A DNA stretch of 64,000 nucleotides from Coprothermobacter sp. (GTDB lineage: Bacteria; Caldisericota; Caldisericia; Cryosericales; Cryosericaceae). Position numbers and translations under genes: made by a program. The notes beneath the pieces were generated by a model. That model saw only the letters and a program-made list of their open reading frames with translations. It was not told the origin of the DNA and searched no databases. The first letter of the stretch is position 1. The number at the start of each line of letters is the position of its first letter. Of this stretch, positions 42,724 through 51,245 are shown one piece after another. The stretch covers positions 1 to 64,000 of the forward strand of contig PNOG01000020.1 in the NCBI GenBank assembly GCA_013824685.1. The letters are read 5' to 3'.

Positions 42724-42798
42724 GCGGGAGTAGCTCAGGGGTAGAGCTCTGCCTTGCCAAGGCAGTTGTCGCGGGTCCGAATCCCGTCTTCCGCTCCA
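42724..42798 (+). tRNA. tRNA-Gly (anticodon GCC)
   Basis: Acceptor GCGGGAG/CTTCCGC with a G-T pair and an A-T pair, anticodon stem CTGCC/GGCAG with loop TTGCCAA, T-arm GGTCCGAATCC, discriminator T, encoded CCA. Confidence 0.94.
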
Positions 42799-42830
42799 TT
42801 TTTTTGTTCTGGCCAGTTGGCTATTTGTGT

Positions 42831-42906
42831 GCCGGCGTAGCTCAGTTGGTAGAGCAGCTGATCCGTAATCAGCAGGTCGTCTGTTCAAATCAGATCGCCG
42901 GCTCCA
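42831..42906 (+). tRNA. tRNA-Thr (anticodon CGT)
   Basis: Acceptor GCCGGCG/CGCCGGC, anticodon stem GCTGA/TCAGC with loop TCCGTAA, T-arm TGTTCAAATCA, discriminator T, encoded CCA. hppA begins 49 bp downstream without a visible new promoter. Confidence 0.95.
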
Positions 42907-42955
42907 GTGTTTCTTGTTCCGCCTTCGCGATACCCAGTACAGGAGGGGCCTTGTA

Positions 42956-44986
42956 GTGAGTATTCCATCGCAAGCAGCCATTGCCTATCCTCTCGTTCTC
43001 GTTCCACTCCTCTCAGTCATCGGGCTCCTGTTCGTAGCACTTCTGGCGAGATCCATTGCCCGCCATCCGCTCGACAACGAGGCAATCCTCCAGATCACTC
43101 TTACCATCCATCGTGGTGCGACCACGTTCCTGGCGCGTGAATATGCCGTGCTGTTTCCCATCCTGGCGATCGTGGGCATTCTTCTCGCACTTGGCGACGG
43201 GCTTGTGGCAGGACTCTCCTTCATTGCCGGAGCGGGATTCTCGGTACTGGCCGGTTATGTGGGAATGCAGATTGCCACTATGGCCAATGGTCGCACTACC
43301 CTCGAGGCACGACGTTCCCTGGGGGCAGCTCTCAATATGGCTTTCTCTGGCGGGTCCGTCATGGGGATCCTTGTGAGCAGTCTTGGCGTTGCAGGGTCGT
43401 TCCTGTCGATGTTTGGCACACTGGCTATCCTTCACAGTCCCGAGAAGGCTCTTGTCGCTGCAACCGGATACTCCATGGGGGCGTCTCTTGTCGCACTGTT
43501 TGCACGCGTCGGGGGAGGCATCTACACCAAGGCGGCGGACGTAGGAGCAGACCTTGTCGGCAAGGTCGAGGCCGGCATCCCTGAAGACGATCCCCGCAAT
43601 CCCGCCTCGATAGCGGACAACGTCGGCGACAACGTCGGCGATGTGGCAGGCATGGGCGCCGATCTCTACGAATCGTACATAGGGGCCATCCTGGCCGCCA
43701 ACATCCTGGGCTACTGGTTCGCCCGTCAGCATGAGATGGCCGATGTTCTCCTGCCGGTGCGCTATGTTTACTACGTCGTTGCAGCAGGCCTGGCGTTCTC
43801 CCTGATAGCCGTACTGGTGGTGAAGCTCCTGTCCAGAAGTGACCGGTTCTCGCCCGAGTCCCTGCTGCGCTACGGGTCTATTGGAGCTTCTGTTGCACTC
43901 GTGATTTCGTCGATTCCTCTTTCTCTCGGAGTATTCGGGGATATGAAGGCAGGGAGCGCTGTCACCGTTGGTGTTATTTCCGGGGTCCTCGTCGGCCTGG
44001 CTTCAGAGTATTTCACATCATCACGACCCGTCGCGCAGATTGCGCTTGCGTCCAAGAGCGGCGCAGCGACCAACATCCTGAGCGGAATGTCTGCCGGCAT
44101 GCGCAGTGTCGTGATTCCCGTTGTCGTGATTTCGGCAGCCCTGCTTGCAGCCTATGCCGGCCTCGGGATGTACGGCATTGCGCTGGCGGGGGTGGGGATG
44201 CTGGGAACCCTTGGCATATCCCTGTCCGTCGATGCCTATGGTCCGATCGCTGACAACGCGGGTGGCATTGCGGAACTGACGGGACAGCTACCTGTTGTCC
44301 GAGAGCGCACGGATCAGCTCGACTCGCTCGGCAACACGACGGCGGCAATGGGGAAGGGTTTTGCGGTCGGCTCCGCCGCCCTTACGTCGCTGGCACTGTT
44401 CAGCAGTTTCGCACAAGCTGTCAACTTGTCGGTGCTCAACATTCTTGATCCACGCGTGGTTGCAGGCATGTTTCTGGGCTCGGTTCTGCCATTCTGGTTC
44501 TCAGCGCTTCTTATCGAGGCTGTTGGCTCGACCGCAATGCTTATGGTTGCCGAAGTGCGCAGGCAGTTCCGCGAGATCCCCGGTCTTCTGCAGGGTCTCG
44601 CTCCGTCGGACCCAAATGCGTGCATAGCCATCAGCACGCAAGGCGCTCTCAAGTACATGGTGCCGCCGGCTCTCCTTGGTATCGCGGCTCCCTTTGTCAC
44701 GTACTTTCTGCTGGGCAAGGAAGCCGTCGGTGGTCTTCTTCTCGGCGCCACGGTGACCGGCACACTGCTCGGGCTCTATATGGCAAATGCCGGTGGAGCA
44801 TGGGACAATGCGAAGAAGCTTATCGAGCGATCGCTTGGCGGAAAGGGCAGCCTTGAGCACCAGGCAAGCGTCGTCGGGGATACGGTTGGCGACCCGCTGA
44901 AGGACACTGCAGGACCTTCACTGAACATCCTCATCAAACTCATATCGGTGATTTCGCTCAGCTTCCTTCCCCTCTTCATGAAGTAG
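42956..44986 (+). CDS. hppA: membrane-bound ion-pumping pyrophosphatase, K+-dependent type
   Basis: Couples pyrophosphate hydrolysis to H+ or Na+ export. GTG at 42956 lies nine bases after AGGAGG and gives 676 residues with about 16 membrane segments; a TTG at 42914 is in frame but reads into the tRNA spacer. Substrate motifs ADLVGKVEAGIPEDDPRN and ADNVGDNVGDVAGMGADLYE lie near 195-240. GNTTAAMGKGFAVGS carries Ala where K+-independent enzymes have Lys, so K+ dependence is inferred; this subclass includes both H+ and Na+ pumps. It fits an energy-limited lifestyle. Confidence 0.93.
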   Translation: MSIPSQAAIAYPLVLVPLLSVIGLLFVALLARSIARHPLDNEAILQITLTIHRGATTFLAREYAVLFPILAIVGILLALGDGLVAGLSFIAGAGFSVLAGYVGMQIATMANGRTTLEARRSLGAALNMAFSGGSVMGILVSSLGVAGSFLSMFGTLAILHSPEKALVAATGYSMGASLVALFARVGGGIYTKAADVGADLVGKVEAGIPEDDPRNPASIADNVGDNVGDVAGMGADLYESYIGAILAANILGYWFARQHEMADVLLPVRYVYYVVAAGLAFSLIAVLVVKLLSRSDRFSPESLLRYGSIGASVALVISSIPLSLGVFGDMKAGSAVTVGVISGVLVGLASEYFTSSRPVAQIALASKSGAATNILSGMSAGMRSVVIPVVVISAALLAAYAGLGMYGIALAGVGMLGTLGISLSVDAYGPIADNAGGIAELTGQLPVVRERTDQLDSLGNTTAAMGKGFAVGSAALTSLALFSSFAQAVNLSVLNILDPRVVAGMFLGSVLPFWFSALLIEAVGSTAMLMVAEVRRQFREIPGLLQGLAPSDPNACIAISTQGALKYMVPPALLGIAAPFVTYFLLGKEAVGGLLLGATVTGTLLGLYMANAGGAWDNAKKLIERSLGGKGSLEHQASVVGDTVGDPLKDTAGPSLNILIKLISVISLSFLPLFMK

Positions 44987-45052
44987 GCCGGACCAGTCTA
45001 GGGACCGACGCATTCCTTCAGTGTTTGCGTCTTGCGCAGTCAGTCCAAATGC

Positions 45053-45067
45053 GTACTCTTTGAGTAC
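45053..45067. promoter_or_regulatory. palindrome before the LCP gene, possible operator
   Basis: GTACTC-TTT-GAGTAC, perfect 6-bp arms, 42 bp before the LCP ATG. A weak promoter TTGCGC-16 bp-TACTCT would end inside it. Function unproven. Confidence 0.35.
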
Positions 45068-45109
45068 ACAGATGAATGGATCTGAACTTTCAGGTGAAGG
45101 AACGTGCCG

Positions 45110-46099
45110 ATGAAAACAGAAACCAGGGGACTGACGGGCTCTCTGCGCTCGACAAAGGTCCGCAGGACGCTTCTCATAATTGTTGTTTCCATGTTGGCCA
45201 TTGTGGTCTGTTTTGTCGGCTACAACGTCATCTCTCTCTACAGTTCTCTCCGCTCGATCAGCCCCAATGCGGGCGCCACGAGATCGACGCTCAACCTGCG
45301 GGAACGAGTCAACATCCTAGTCGTCGGCGTCGACTCGCGAGCCATGAACGATCCGGGTCGCGCCGACAGCATCATGCTCATCGGACTGGATCCCGTGTCA
45401 CGGACAATGAGGGCGATGTCGATCCCGAGGGATTCTCGCGTCAGCATTCCTGGACACGGCTATGACAAGATCAACGCCACGACAAATACCGACTACTTTT
45501 CCGATGGTGGAATCGTGCTCCTCGAGCAGACGGTCGAGGCAATGATCCCCGGCATCAAGGTTAACTACTATGCGAAGGCCAACTTCGCCGGGTTTGAGCA
45601 GGTCATCGATGCCCTGGGGGGCGTGACCATTGACGTCGAGAAAGCCATGTACTACAAAGCAGAGGACACGCTTATCGACCTGAAACCGGGAGTACAGCAC
45701 ATGGACGGGAAGACGGCGCTCGGATATGCTCGCTTCCGTCACGATGCAGTCGGTGACTTTGGCTCATGGAACGGAGAAGAATACGGACGTGTTGTTCGTC
45801 AGAAGGCTCTTTTCAAGGCTATCGTAGCCCAGACCTCCTCGCTTCGGAACGTCTGGAGACTGCCGCCCGTTGTCCGTGCCGTCGAGAACGCTGTTGTGAC
45901 CGACATTCTCCCCAATGATATGTTTCGCATCGCCCTGGCTTTCAAGAATGCGGGCGACAAGGAAGTAACCACCGTCCCCTTCCCTGGAGTGCCAGGGGAT
46001 GTCCAGGGAACGTCGTACATCATCCCGGACCTGGATGCCTTGCGATCGAAGATCGCTCCTCTGTTCAGTGCGGCAGTCCCGTCCAACCAGGAGCCCTGA
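45110..46099 (+). CDS. LytR-CpsA-Psr (LCP) family cell-wall polymer ligase
   Basis: LCP enzymes move lipid-linked polymers onto peptidoglycan. The protein of 329 residues has a short basic cytoplasmic N-terminus, one membrane segment (about 20-42) and an extracytoplasmic LCP domain: INILVVGVDS-like core, RADSIMLIGLDP, MSIPRDSRVSIPGHGYDKINA split around residues 100-125 with the key Arg and Asp residues, and ALGYARFRHDAVGD. ATG 45110 is preferred over GTG 45104 because AAGGAA lies 6-8 bases before it. First gene of the surface-polymer locus. Confidence 0.92.
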   Translation: MKTETRGLTGSLRSTKVRRTLLIIVVSMLAIVVCFVGYNVISLYSSLRSISPNAGATRSTLNLRERVNILVVGVDSRAMNDPGRADSIMLIGLDPVSRTMRAMSIPRDSRVSIPGHGYDKINATTNTDYFSDGGIVLLEQTVEAMIPGIKVNYYAKANFAGFEQVIDALGGVTIDVEKAMYYKAEDTLIDLKPGVQHMDGKTALGYARFRHDAVGDFGSWNGEEYGRVVRQKALFKAIVAQTSSLRNVWRLPPVVRAVENAVVTDILPNDMFRIALAFKNAGDKEVTTVPFPGVPGDVQGTSYIIPDLDALRSKIAPLFSAAVPSNQEP

Positions 46100-46148
46100 C
46101 GAACGGAATCTCTGCCTGGCGTTGGCCACGACCGCGCAACGGTGCTTC

Positions 46149-47075
46149 ATGAGCGTCATTGCCGTCGTCATCACCCTGGACCGCCCCGAAACGGCATCGT
46201 GCTGCTTGTCATCGATCCTGCACGGCTCCCGGCGACCCGACCGGGTCGTCGTCGTCGACAATGGGTCCGCCATCCCGTACACGCCTCCTCAGGAATACCG
46301 GTACGACGTCGACGTTGTTCGCCTGGAACACAACAGTGGACCGGCAGGAGGTGCAGCCATCGGCCAGCAGAAAGCACTCGAGCTCAAAGCCGACTGGGTA
46401 TGGATGCTCGACGACGATGCCATCGTCGATCCAGACGCTCTGGCGCGTCTCGTGCAAGGCGCCGACACGCACGGCGTGCGAACGTACTTCCGCTCGGTGT
46501 GCTACAATACGCCACAGCCGGAACTCCCGTTCTTCAACTCGTTCACCTACAGTCGCCGGACTGGGATGCTCAGGCCGGTGCCCCGGGAGCGCTATCTGGA
46601 ACCTGAATTTGCCTTTGACACCTGCGCCATGGCAGGCCTGTTCATCCCGTCTTCCCTGCTCTTTGAAGCGGGTCTCTTCGACGCGTCTCTGTATGGCTGG
46701 TATGACGACACGGAGTTCACTCTGCGAGCAACGTTGGCGGGTTTCCGTGGGTACGCCATCCCCGCGAGCCGGTTGCTGCATCCTTCGGCCAACCGCAGAA
46801 CGATGCGGTTTCTCGGAAGGTCTCTTGCCGTCCTTGTCGACCAGCCGTGGCGCTTGTACTATGGGACCCGGAACTGCATTCTTACGCAGCGCCGACTCCT
46901 CGCACGGGGCCGTTTTCTGGCATTGTTCCTTCCTCTCTTCGCAGTTCGGCGTTTCATTTCGATTGTGCTTCTCTACAATAATCGTCGTGCGTTTCTGCAC
47001 TACTTCGTGAGGGGTGTCTCGGACGGCCTCCACGGCCGAACGGGCGAACTCACACAAGGAGGTCGTACCATATGA
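46149..47075 (+). CDS. family 2 glycosyltransferase
   Basis: The 308-residue GT-A protein has VIAVVITLDRPETASCCL at the N-terminus, VVVVDNGS near 34, NSGPAGGAAIGQQ near 66 and the metal-binding WMLDDDAIVDPDAL near 90, followed by GWYDDTEFTLRA. This pattern resembles rhamnosyl- or galactofuranosyl-transferases of the WbbL/GlfT group. The ATG at 46149 removes a long non-conserved stretch that would overlap the LCP gene. A hydrophobic C-terminal segment may sit on the membrane. Sugar specificity is not readable. Confidence 0.87.
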   Translation: MSVIAVVITLDRPETASCCLSSILHGSRRPDRVVVVDNGSAIPYTPPQEYRYDVDVVRLEHNSGPAGGAAIGQQKALELKADWVWMLDDDAIVDPDALARLVQGADTHGVRTYFRSVCYNTPQPELPFFNSFTYSRRTGMLRPVPRERYLEPEFAFDTCAMAGLFIPSSLLFEAGLFDASLYGWYDDTEFTLRATLAGFRGYAIPASRLLHPSANRRTMRFLGRSLAVLVDQPWRLYYGTRNCILTQRRLLARGRFLALFLPLFAVRRFISIVLLYNNRRAFLHYFVRGVSDGLHGRTGELTQGGRTI

Positions 47076-47530
47076 AAAACAGAGGGGTAGTTGGAATCGT
47101 TCTTGCGATCGTCATCATCGCGGGTGTCGCTGCAGCCTACATGCTGACGCGTCCCTCCACCGGGACGAAGAGCCTCAGCGGCAAGCACATCGAGGCCACG
47201 TTCCTCGCCTATGGAATCCGGCCGGAGACGGCCGCAGAGATCAAGATGGGTACAACCATCTATGACGAGACAGGCAAGGTGTGTTTTACGATCACGAACG
47301 TCACACCATCGCCAGCCCAGATGGACGCGATTGACAGCAAAGGGGAGCTGCGTGTCGTCGGGCATCCTGTCCTCAAGGACGTCGTGATAACAGCCCGGTC
47401 CGTCGACGCGAAGGTCGCCTGGGCATACATGTACGGCCGCGACAAGATTCTCGGCGGGGCGAACGTTGCCATATATGGGGACACTTGGAAGGTCTGGACA
47501 CGTATCCTGACGGTGCACGATCTCCCATAG
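47072..47530 (+). CDS. DUF4330 membrane-anchored protein
   Basis: The 152-residue protein has one N-terminal membrane segment (about 6-25) and a C-terminal domain with YDETGKVCFTI and VITARSVDAKVAWAYMYGRD, resembling DUF4330. The family has no assigned function. It overlaps the upstream glycosyltransferase by ATGA and precedes the polymerase/ligase by 7 bp, so it is part of the polymer operon; the soluble domain should face outwards. A link to polymer export or assembly is only guilt by association. Confidence 0.7.
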   Translation: MKNRGVVGIVLAIVIIAGVAAAYMLTRPSTGTKSLSGKHIEATFLAYGIRPETAAEIKMGTTIYDETGKVCFTITNVTPSPAQMDAIDSKGELRVVGHPVLKDVVITARSVDAKVAWAYMYGRDKILGGANVAIYGDTWKVWTRILTVHDLP

Positions 47531-47537
47531 GGACCGG

Positions 47538-48761
47538 ATGAACCTCAATCCCACCAGGAGACGTTTGGCAGCGAGGGTGTTCCTCCTGCTGGTCGCCTAT
47601 TACCCTCTTGTCAACTGGGCGATTCGGAAGGCCAATCTGCCTCTTGCCAACCTGTGGGAAGAGATCATGCTCATGGTCTTCCTTGCCGTGGCCGTCGCGA
47701 CGAGCTGGCGGAAGATTGGGCGTCTCGTGGCTTCGCCCGTCGTTCTGACGGCCCTCCTGTTTGCTGCTGCAACACTGCTGAGCTATGCGGTGAACGCCTA
47801 CTACATTGGCGCCTACATCCACGAAGCCCGCCTGGCGTTTGAACCATTCATGGCCTTTGTCATCCTGTGGCTCCTCATCGACGGGGATGCCGGCGGTCTC
47901 CTGCGCGAGACCGTTCCACACCTTGTCGCGAGTGCCACTATCGTAGCGTTCATCGGTGTCTATCAGTATGTCCAGAAGGTTCCGGTACCCGCTCAGTGGC
48001 TCGACAAAGACACAGAGAGTGGGATCATCAGTACTCGCGCGTTCTCGCTCTTCGGCAGCCCCAATGTTCTCGCTGCCTACCTCGAGACTATCATCCCACT
48101 GGGCGTGTACGTGGCCGTCGTGCGGACGAGATGGTACGAGCGAGCGATTGCGGTGGGATCTGTCCTGGTGATGGGCAGTGGATTCCTCCTCACGCTGACG
48201 CGAGCTGCTTGGTTGTCGGCCGCGGGGTCCTTCTTCGTCGGGCTCCTCACGTTGAACCCCATACTTGCGGCGGTGTTTGCCGCCGCCGGCGCTGGTATCC
48301 TCATCGCCGTCCCAACGTTCCGGCTCCGCATGACCAACCTCCTCAGTTCAACCTATGTCGACAAGAGCAACAACCTCGGCCGCCTGTTCCGCTGGAGGCA
48401 GGCCTTTGTGAACCTCAGTGATCACCCTCTTCTTGGAAGTGGACTTGGCACGTTTGGAGGCTCCGCCGCACAGAAGTATGGCTACTTCACGGGTATCTCC
48501 ATGGATTCTGTGTGGATTCGCGTCTTTACTGAGACGGGTGTCGTCGGCTTCGCTTTGTATGTCTCATGGTTGGCAAGCGCCTTCGCCTGCGTCGCCACAC
48601 GCTTCTTCCGCTCGAAGGACAAGCTCTGGCTGTTCGCGTCGGTGGGTCTTCTTGCGCTGCTGGTCAACCTGTTTACCGACAATCTTCTCAACTCGTGGGC
48701 AATAGCGCTCCTCATGTGGAGTCTCTTCGCCCTCGGCGCCGTTCCCGAGGCAGACGAGTGA
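47538..48761 (+). CDS. O-antigen polymerase/ligase family membrane protein (Wzy/WaaL)
   Basis: The 407-residue polytopic protein has about eleven hydrophobic segments and, between two of them, a large outside loop with RLFRWRQAFVNLSDHPLLGSGLGTFGG, the Wzy_C signature. Such proteins either polymerise lipid-linked repeat units or ligate them to an acceptor. With the LCP ligase in the same locus, polymerisation is the more likely role here. It overlaps the next glycosyltransferase gene by GTGA. Confidence 0.87.
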   Translation: MNLNPTRRRLAARVFLLLVAYYPLVNWAIRKANLPLANLWEEIMLMVFLAVAVATSWRKIGRLVASPVVLTALLFAAATLLSYAVNAYYIGAYIHEARLAFEPFMAFVILWLLIDGDAGGLLRETVPHLVASATIVAFIGVYQYVQKVPVPAQWLDKDTESGIISTRAFSLFGSPNVLAAYLETIIPLGVYVAVVRTRWYERAIAVGSVLVMGSGFLLTLTRAAWLSAAGSFFVGLLTLNPILAAVFAAAGAGILIAVPTFRLRMTNLLSSTYVDKSNNLGRLFRWRQAFVNLSDHPLLGSGLGTFGGSAAQKYGYFTGISMDSVWIRVFTETGVVGFALYVSWLASAFACVATRFFRSKDKLWLFASVGLLALLVNLFTDNLLNSWAIALLMWSLFALGAVPEADE

Positions 48762-49903
48762 AGGCACTCGTCCTCAGCACCAACAATTATCGCTCGTTCC
48801 CCAGCCGAAAACAGCGCTTTGCTCGCCGACTGGCCGAACGAGGCAACGACGTGCTCTACGTCGAGGCCCCAGTGACCTGGCTAGCTGCAGCTCGCTCGCA
48901 GCAGTGGCGGAAGCTGAATGCCTGGCGGTCCGGCACGCATGAGCAGGGAGACCACGTGTGGACCGCATCGCCCACGCCGTGGCTTCCGTACTTCAAGAAG
49001 TACGAGCGCGTGGCAGACCGCGACTCGCTCACCTACTACCGCTACCTGCAGAGTCTCGCGGGTGACTGGACGGAGGGTGTCGGCATCGTCCTGACGTACC
49101 TGCCGTTTGTCCCGAGAGCTCTTGACCTGCTTGGCGCTCCAGTTGTGTACGACTGCGTCGACGACCACAGCGCTTATCCTGGACTCCTTCTCAAGGCTAC
49201 TGTCGACCGCCTCGAGGCTCGGACTGCCGACATCGCATCTGCCGTGATCGCGACCAATGAAACCATTGCCGCCAAGTTTTCATCGCACGAGGACAAGCTC
49301 AGCCTGATCCAAAATGGCGTAGATCACGAGCTGTTCGCCGCGCCCGCCATGAGGTGGCTTGACACCTTGACCACACTGCCGAGGCAGCACCGATTTCTGT
49401 ACGTCGGAGCGATGCGCGAATGGTTCGACGTGCAGGCACTTGGCGCCGTGGCTGCCGCGTGTCCAGACTGCGAGATCGATTGCTTCGGCGAGGCCCTGCC
49501 GGTTGTCCGTGATGAACTGGCCGTCCATGCCAACATCGTCTTCAAGGGAATGCTCTCCCAGGCTGCGATCGCGCAGGAGGCGCCCCGCTATGACGTCGCG
49601 CTCATCCCCTTCCGTGAATCGCCGCTGACCCTGGGTGTCGACCCGCTGAAGTTCTATGAATATGTTGCGGCTGGACTGCCTGTGGTCTCGTCGACAATCC
49701 ACGCCCTTGGGGTATTCGGCGACGACATGGTGCGACTCGCGTCCACCCCGCAGGAGTTTGTTGCCGCAGTGACAGAGACCATCAATAGAGATTCACTCGA
49801 ACTGCGCCGCTACCGCGTGCAGTCGTCCCGACGTTTTGACTGGTCGTTCCGCATCGCGGAATTCGACCGCGTACTCGACGCGTTGACACCCAACGAGTCC
49901 TGA
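48758..49903 (+). CDS. glycosyltransferase, GT-B fold (GT4-like)
   Basis: The 381-residue protein starts at a GTG overlapping the stop of the previous gene. KALVLSTNNYRSFPSRKQRFA opens a GT-B N-lobe; VVYDCVDDHSAYPG near 138, LIQNGVDHELF near 190, FLYVGAMREWFDVQAL near 212 and KFYEYVAAGLPVVSS near 300 are typical of capsular or teichuronic-type glycosyltransferases. It lies between the polymerase and the UDP-sugar dehydrogenase. Donor sugar unknown. Confidence 0.87.
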   Translation: MKALVLSTNNYRSFPSRKQRFARRLAERGNDVLYVEAPVTWLAAARSQQWRKLNAWRSGTHEQGDHVWTASPTPWLPYFKKYERVADRDSLTYYRYLQSLAGDWTEGVGIVLTYLPFVPRALDLLGAPVVYDCVDDHSAYPGLLLKATVDRLEARTADIASAVIATNETIAAKFSSHEDKLSLIQNGVDHELFAAPAMRWLDTLTTLPRQHRFLYVGAMREWFDVQALGAVAAACPDCEIDCFGEALPVVRDELAVHANIVFKGMLSQAAIAQEAPRYDVALIPFRESPLTLGVDPLKFYEYVAAGLPVVSSTIHALGVFGDDMVRLASTPQEFVAAVTETINRDSLELRRYRVQSSRRFDWSFRIAEFDRVLDALTPNES

Positions 49904-49917
49904 ATATGGAGGAGAAG

Positions 49918-51222
49918 ATGGAAAAGAAGCTTGCAATTGTCGGTCTTGGCTATGTTGGCCTGCCTCTTGCGCTCACCTATGCACTGGACGGATTCCAGGT
50001 CTCCGGGGTCGATATCGACCCACGTCGCATCGAGTCGATCAAGGCATCTTCGCTCAGTATGCGTGAGGACTTCGATGGCGTACCGGTCAATGACGTCCTC
50101 CGACGGTGTCTTGCAGATGGCAGTCTGAACGTCACCAGCAAGTTCGACGAACTCCCTAAGGACGTAGCGACCTTCATTATCACGGTTGGCATCCCCATCG
50201 ACCATGCATGGGCCCTGGACATGAGCATGCTCACTGGCGCCTGTACGGAGCTCGGCAAGCTGCTCAAGAAAGGAGATCTCGTCATCTGCCGGTCCACCGT
50301 ACCTGTTGGCACGACTCGCGGTCTCGTGCTCTCCACGCTGGAGCGCGAAAGCGGGCTCGCGGCAGGCACGGACTTCGATCTCGCGTATTCGTCGGAACGG
50401 ATAGCTGAAGGGCACGCGTATGACGAGTTCCGCAATATGCCGCTGGTCGTCGGAGGCATCAACGCAAAGAGCCTCGACCGTGCGACCCAGGTACTGGGAG
50501 CGGTCAACCGTGAACCTGTCTTCAAAGCGTCGTCCATCGAACTTGTCGAAGTGGCAAAGATGTTCGAGAATGCCCAGCGGGACGTCAACATTGCCGTCGC
50601 CGACCAGCTGGCGCGCTTCGCGAATCGATTCGACATTCCCACCTGGGAGCTGGTTGAGGCCTGCAATACCCACTCCAGGGTCAAGATTCTCATGCCTGGC
50701 ATCGGCGTCGGGGGGCACTGCATCCCCTATGCCTCGCCCTATCTGTTCGGTTCGCTCTCAACCCAGGACGAATGCGGCGACTTGCTGCCGACCTTCGTTT
50801 CGGCACGTCAGGCGAACGCCGCTCAGCCTGGCTACATTGCCAGGCGCATGTCCAGCAGGATGGGGGGGTTGGTGGGCAAGCATATTCTGTTCGTCGGCAT
50901 CGCCATGAAGGACTACTCGGACGATATCACGGTGAGCCCGGCCGTCGACCTCGCCACGGCGCTCGCGAAGGCGGGAGCCGAAGTGCGTGTTTTCGACAGC
51001 ATCGCTGAGGCGCCCAAGGATTTCGGACGCGAGACCGACATCGATGCCGGCTCGTTGTGGGCAGACGCACTCGTGCTGCCCATCCGACAGACGAATGTGG
51101 ACTATGAATACGTCAAGAAGGTAGCTATGGCAGCAGCTGGCCGCCTGATTCTATGTGACTTCAGGGGAGTGTTCGAACATGACAGCGACGTCCTCAGGCA
51201 ACCCTGGTACGTTCGTCTGTAG
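49918..51222 (+). CDS. wecC: UDP-N-acetyl-D-mannosamine (or related UDP-sugar) dehydrogenase
   Basis: NAD-dependent oxidation of a UDP-hexose(amine) to the uronate. The 434-residue protein has the NAD motif LAIVGLGYVGLPLA (5-18), CRSTVPVGTTR near 125, AYSSERIAEGHA near 160, and GGHCIP with the catalytic Cys near 266. The ATG at 49918 is chosen because the earlier ATG at 49906 is part of the GGAGGAG ribosome binding site. Neighbouring TagA/WecG genes, which use UDP-ManNAc or UDP-ManNAcA, make ManNAc the likely substrate; glucose or GlcNAc variants cannot be excluded. Confidence 0.85.
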   Translation: MEKKLAIVGLGYVGLPLALTYALDGFQVSGVDIDPRRIESIKASSLSMREDFDGVPVNDVLRRCLADGSLNVTSKFDELPKDVATFIITVGIPIDHAWALDMSMLTGACTELGKLLKKGDLVICRSTVPVGTTRGLVLSTLERESGLAAGTDFDLAYSSERIAEGHAYDEFRNMPLVVGGINAKSLDRATQVLGAVNREPVFKASSIELVEVAKMFENAQRDVNIAVADQLARFANRFDIPTWELVEACNTHSRVKILMPGIGVGGHCIPYASPYLFGSLSTQDECGDLLPTFVSARQANAAQPGYIARRMSSRMGGLVGKHILFVGIAMKDYSDDITVSPAVDLATALAKAGAEVRVFDSIAEAPKDFGRETDIDAGSLWADALVLPIRQTNVDYEYVKKVAMAAAGRLILCDFRGVFEHDSDVLRQPWYVRL

Positions 51223-51245
51223 AACGCGGGCGCGCCTTCCTGACA

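Noticed and set aside
42307-42906. tRNA cluster as a phage or island attachment site
   Set aside because: All six tRNAs are intact, no integrase is nearby and no duplicated tRNA 3' end was seen downstream.
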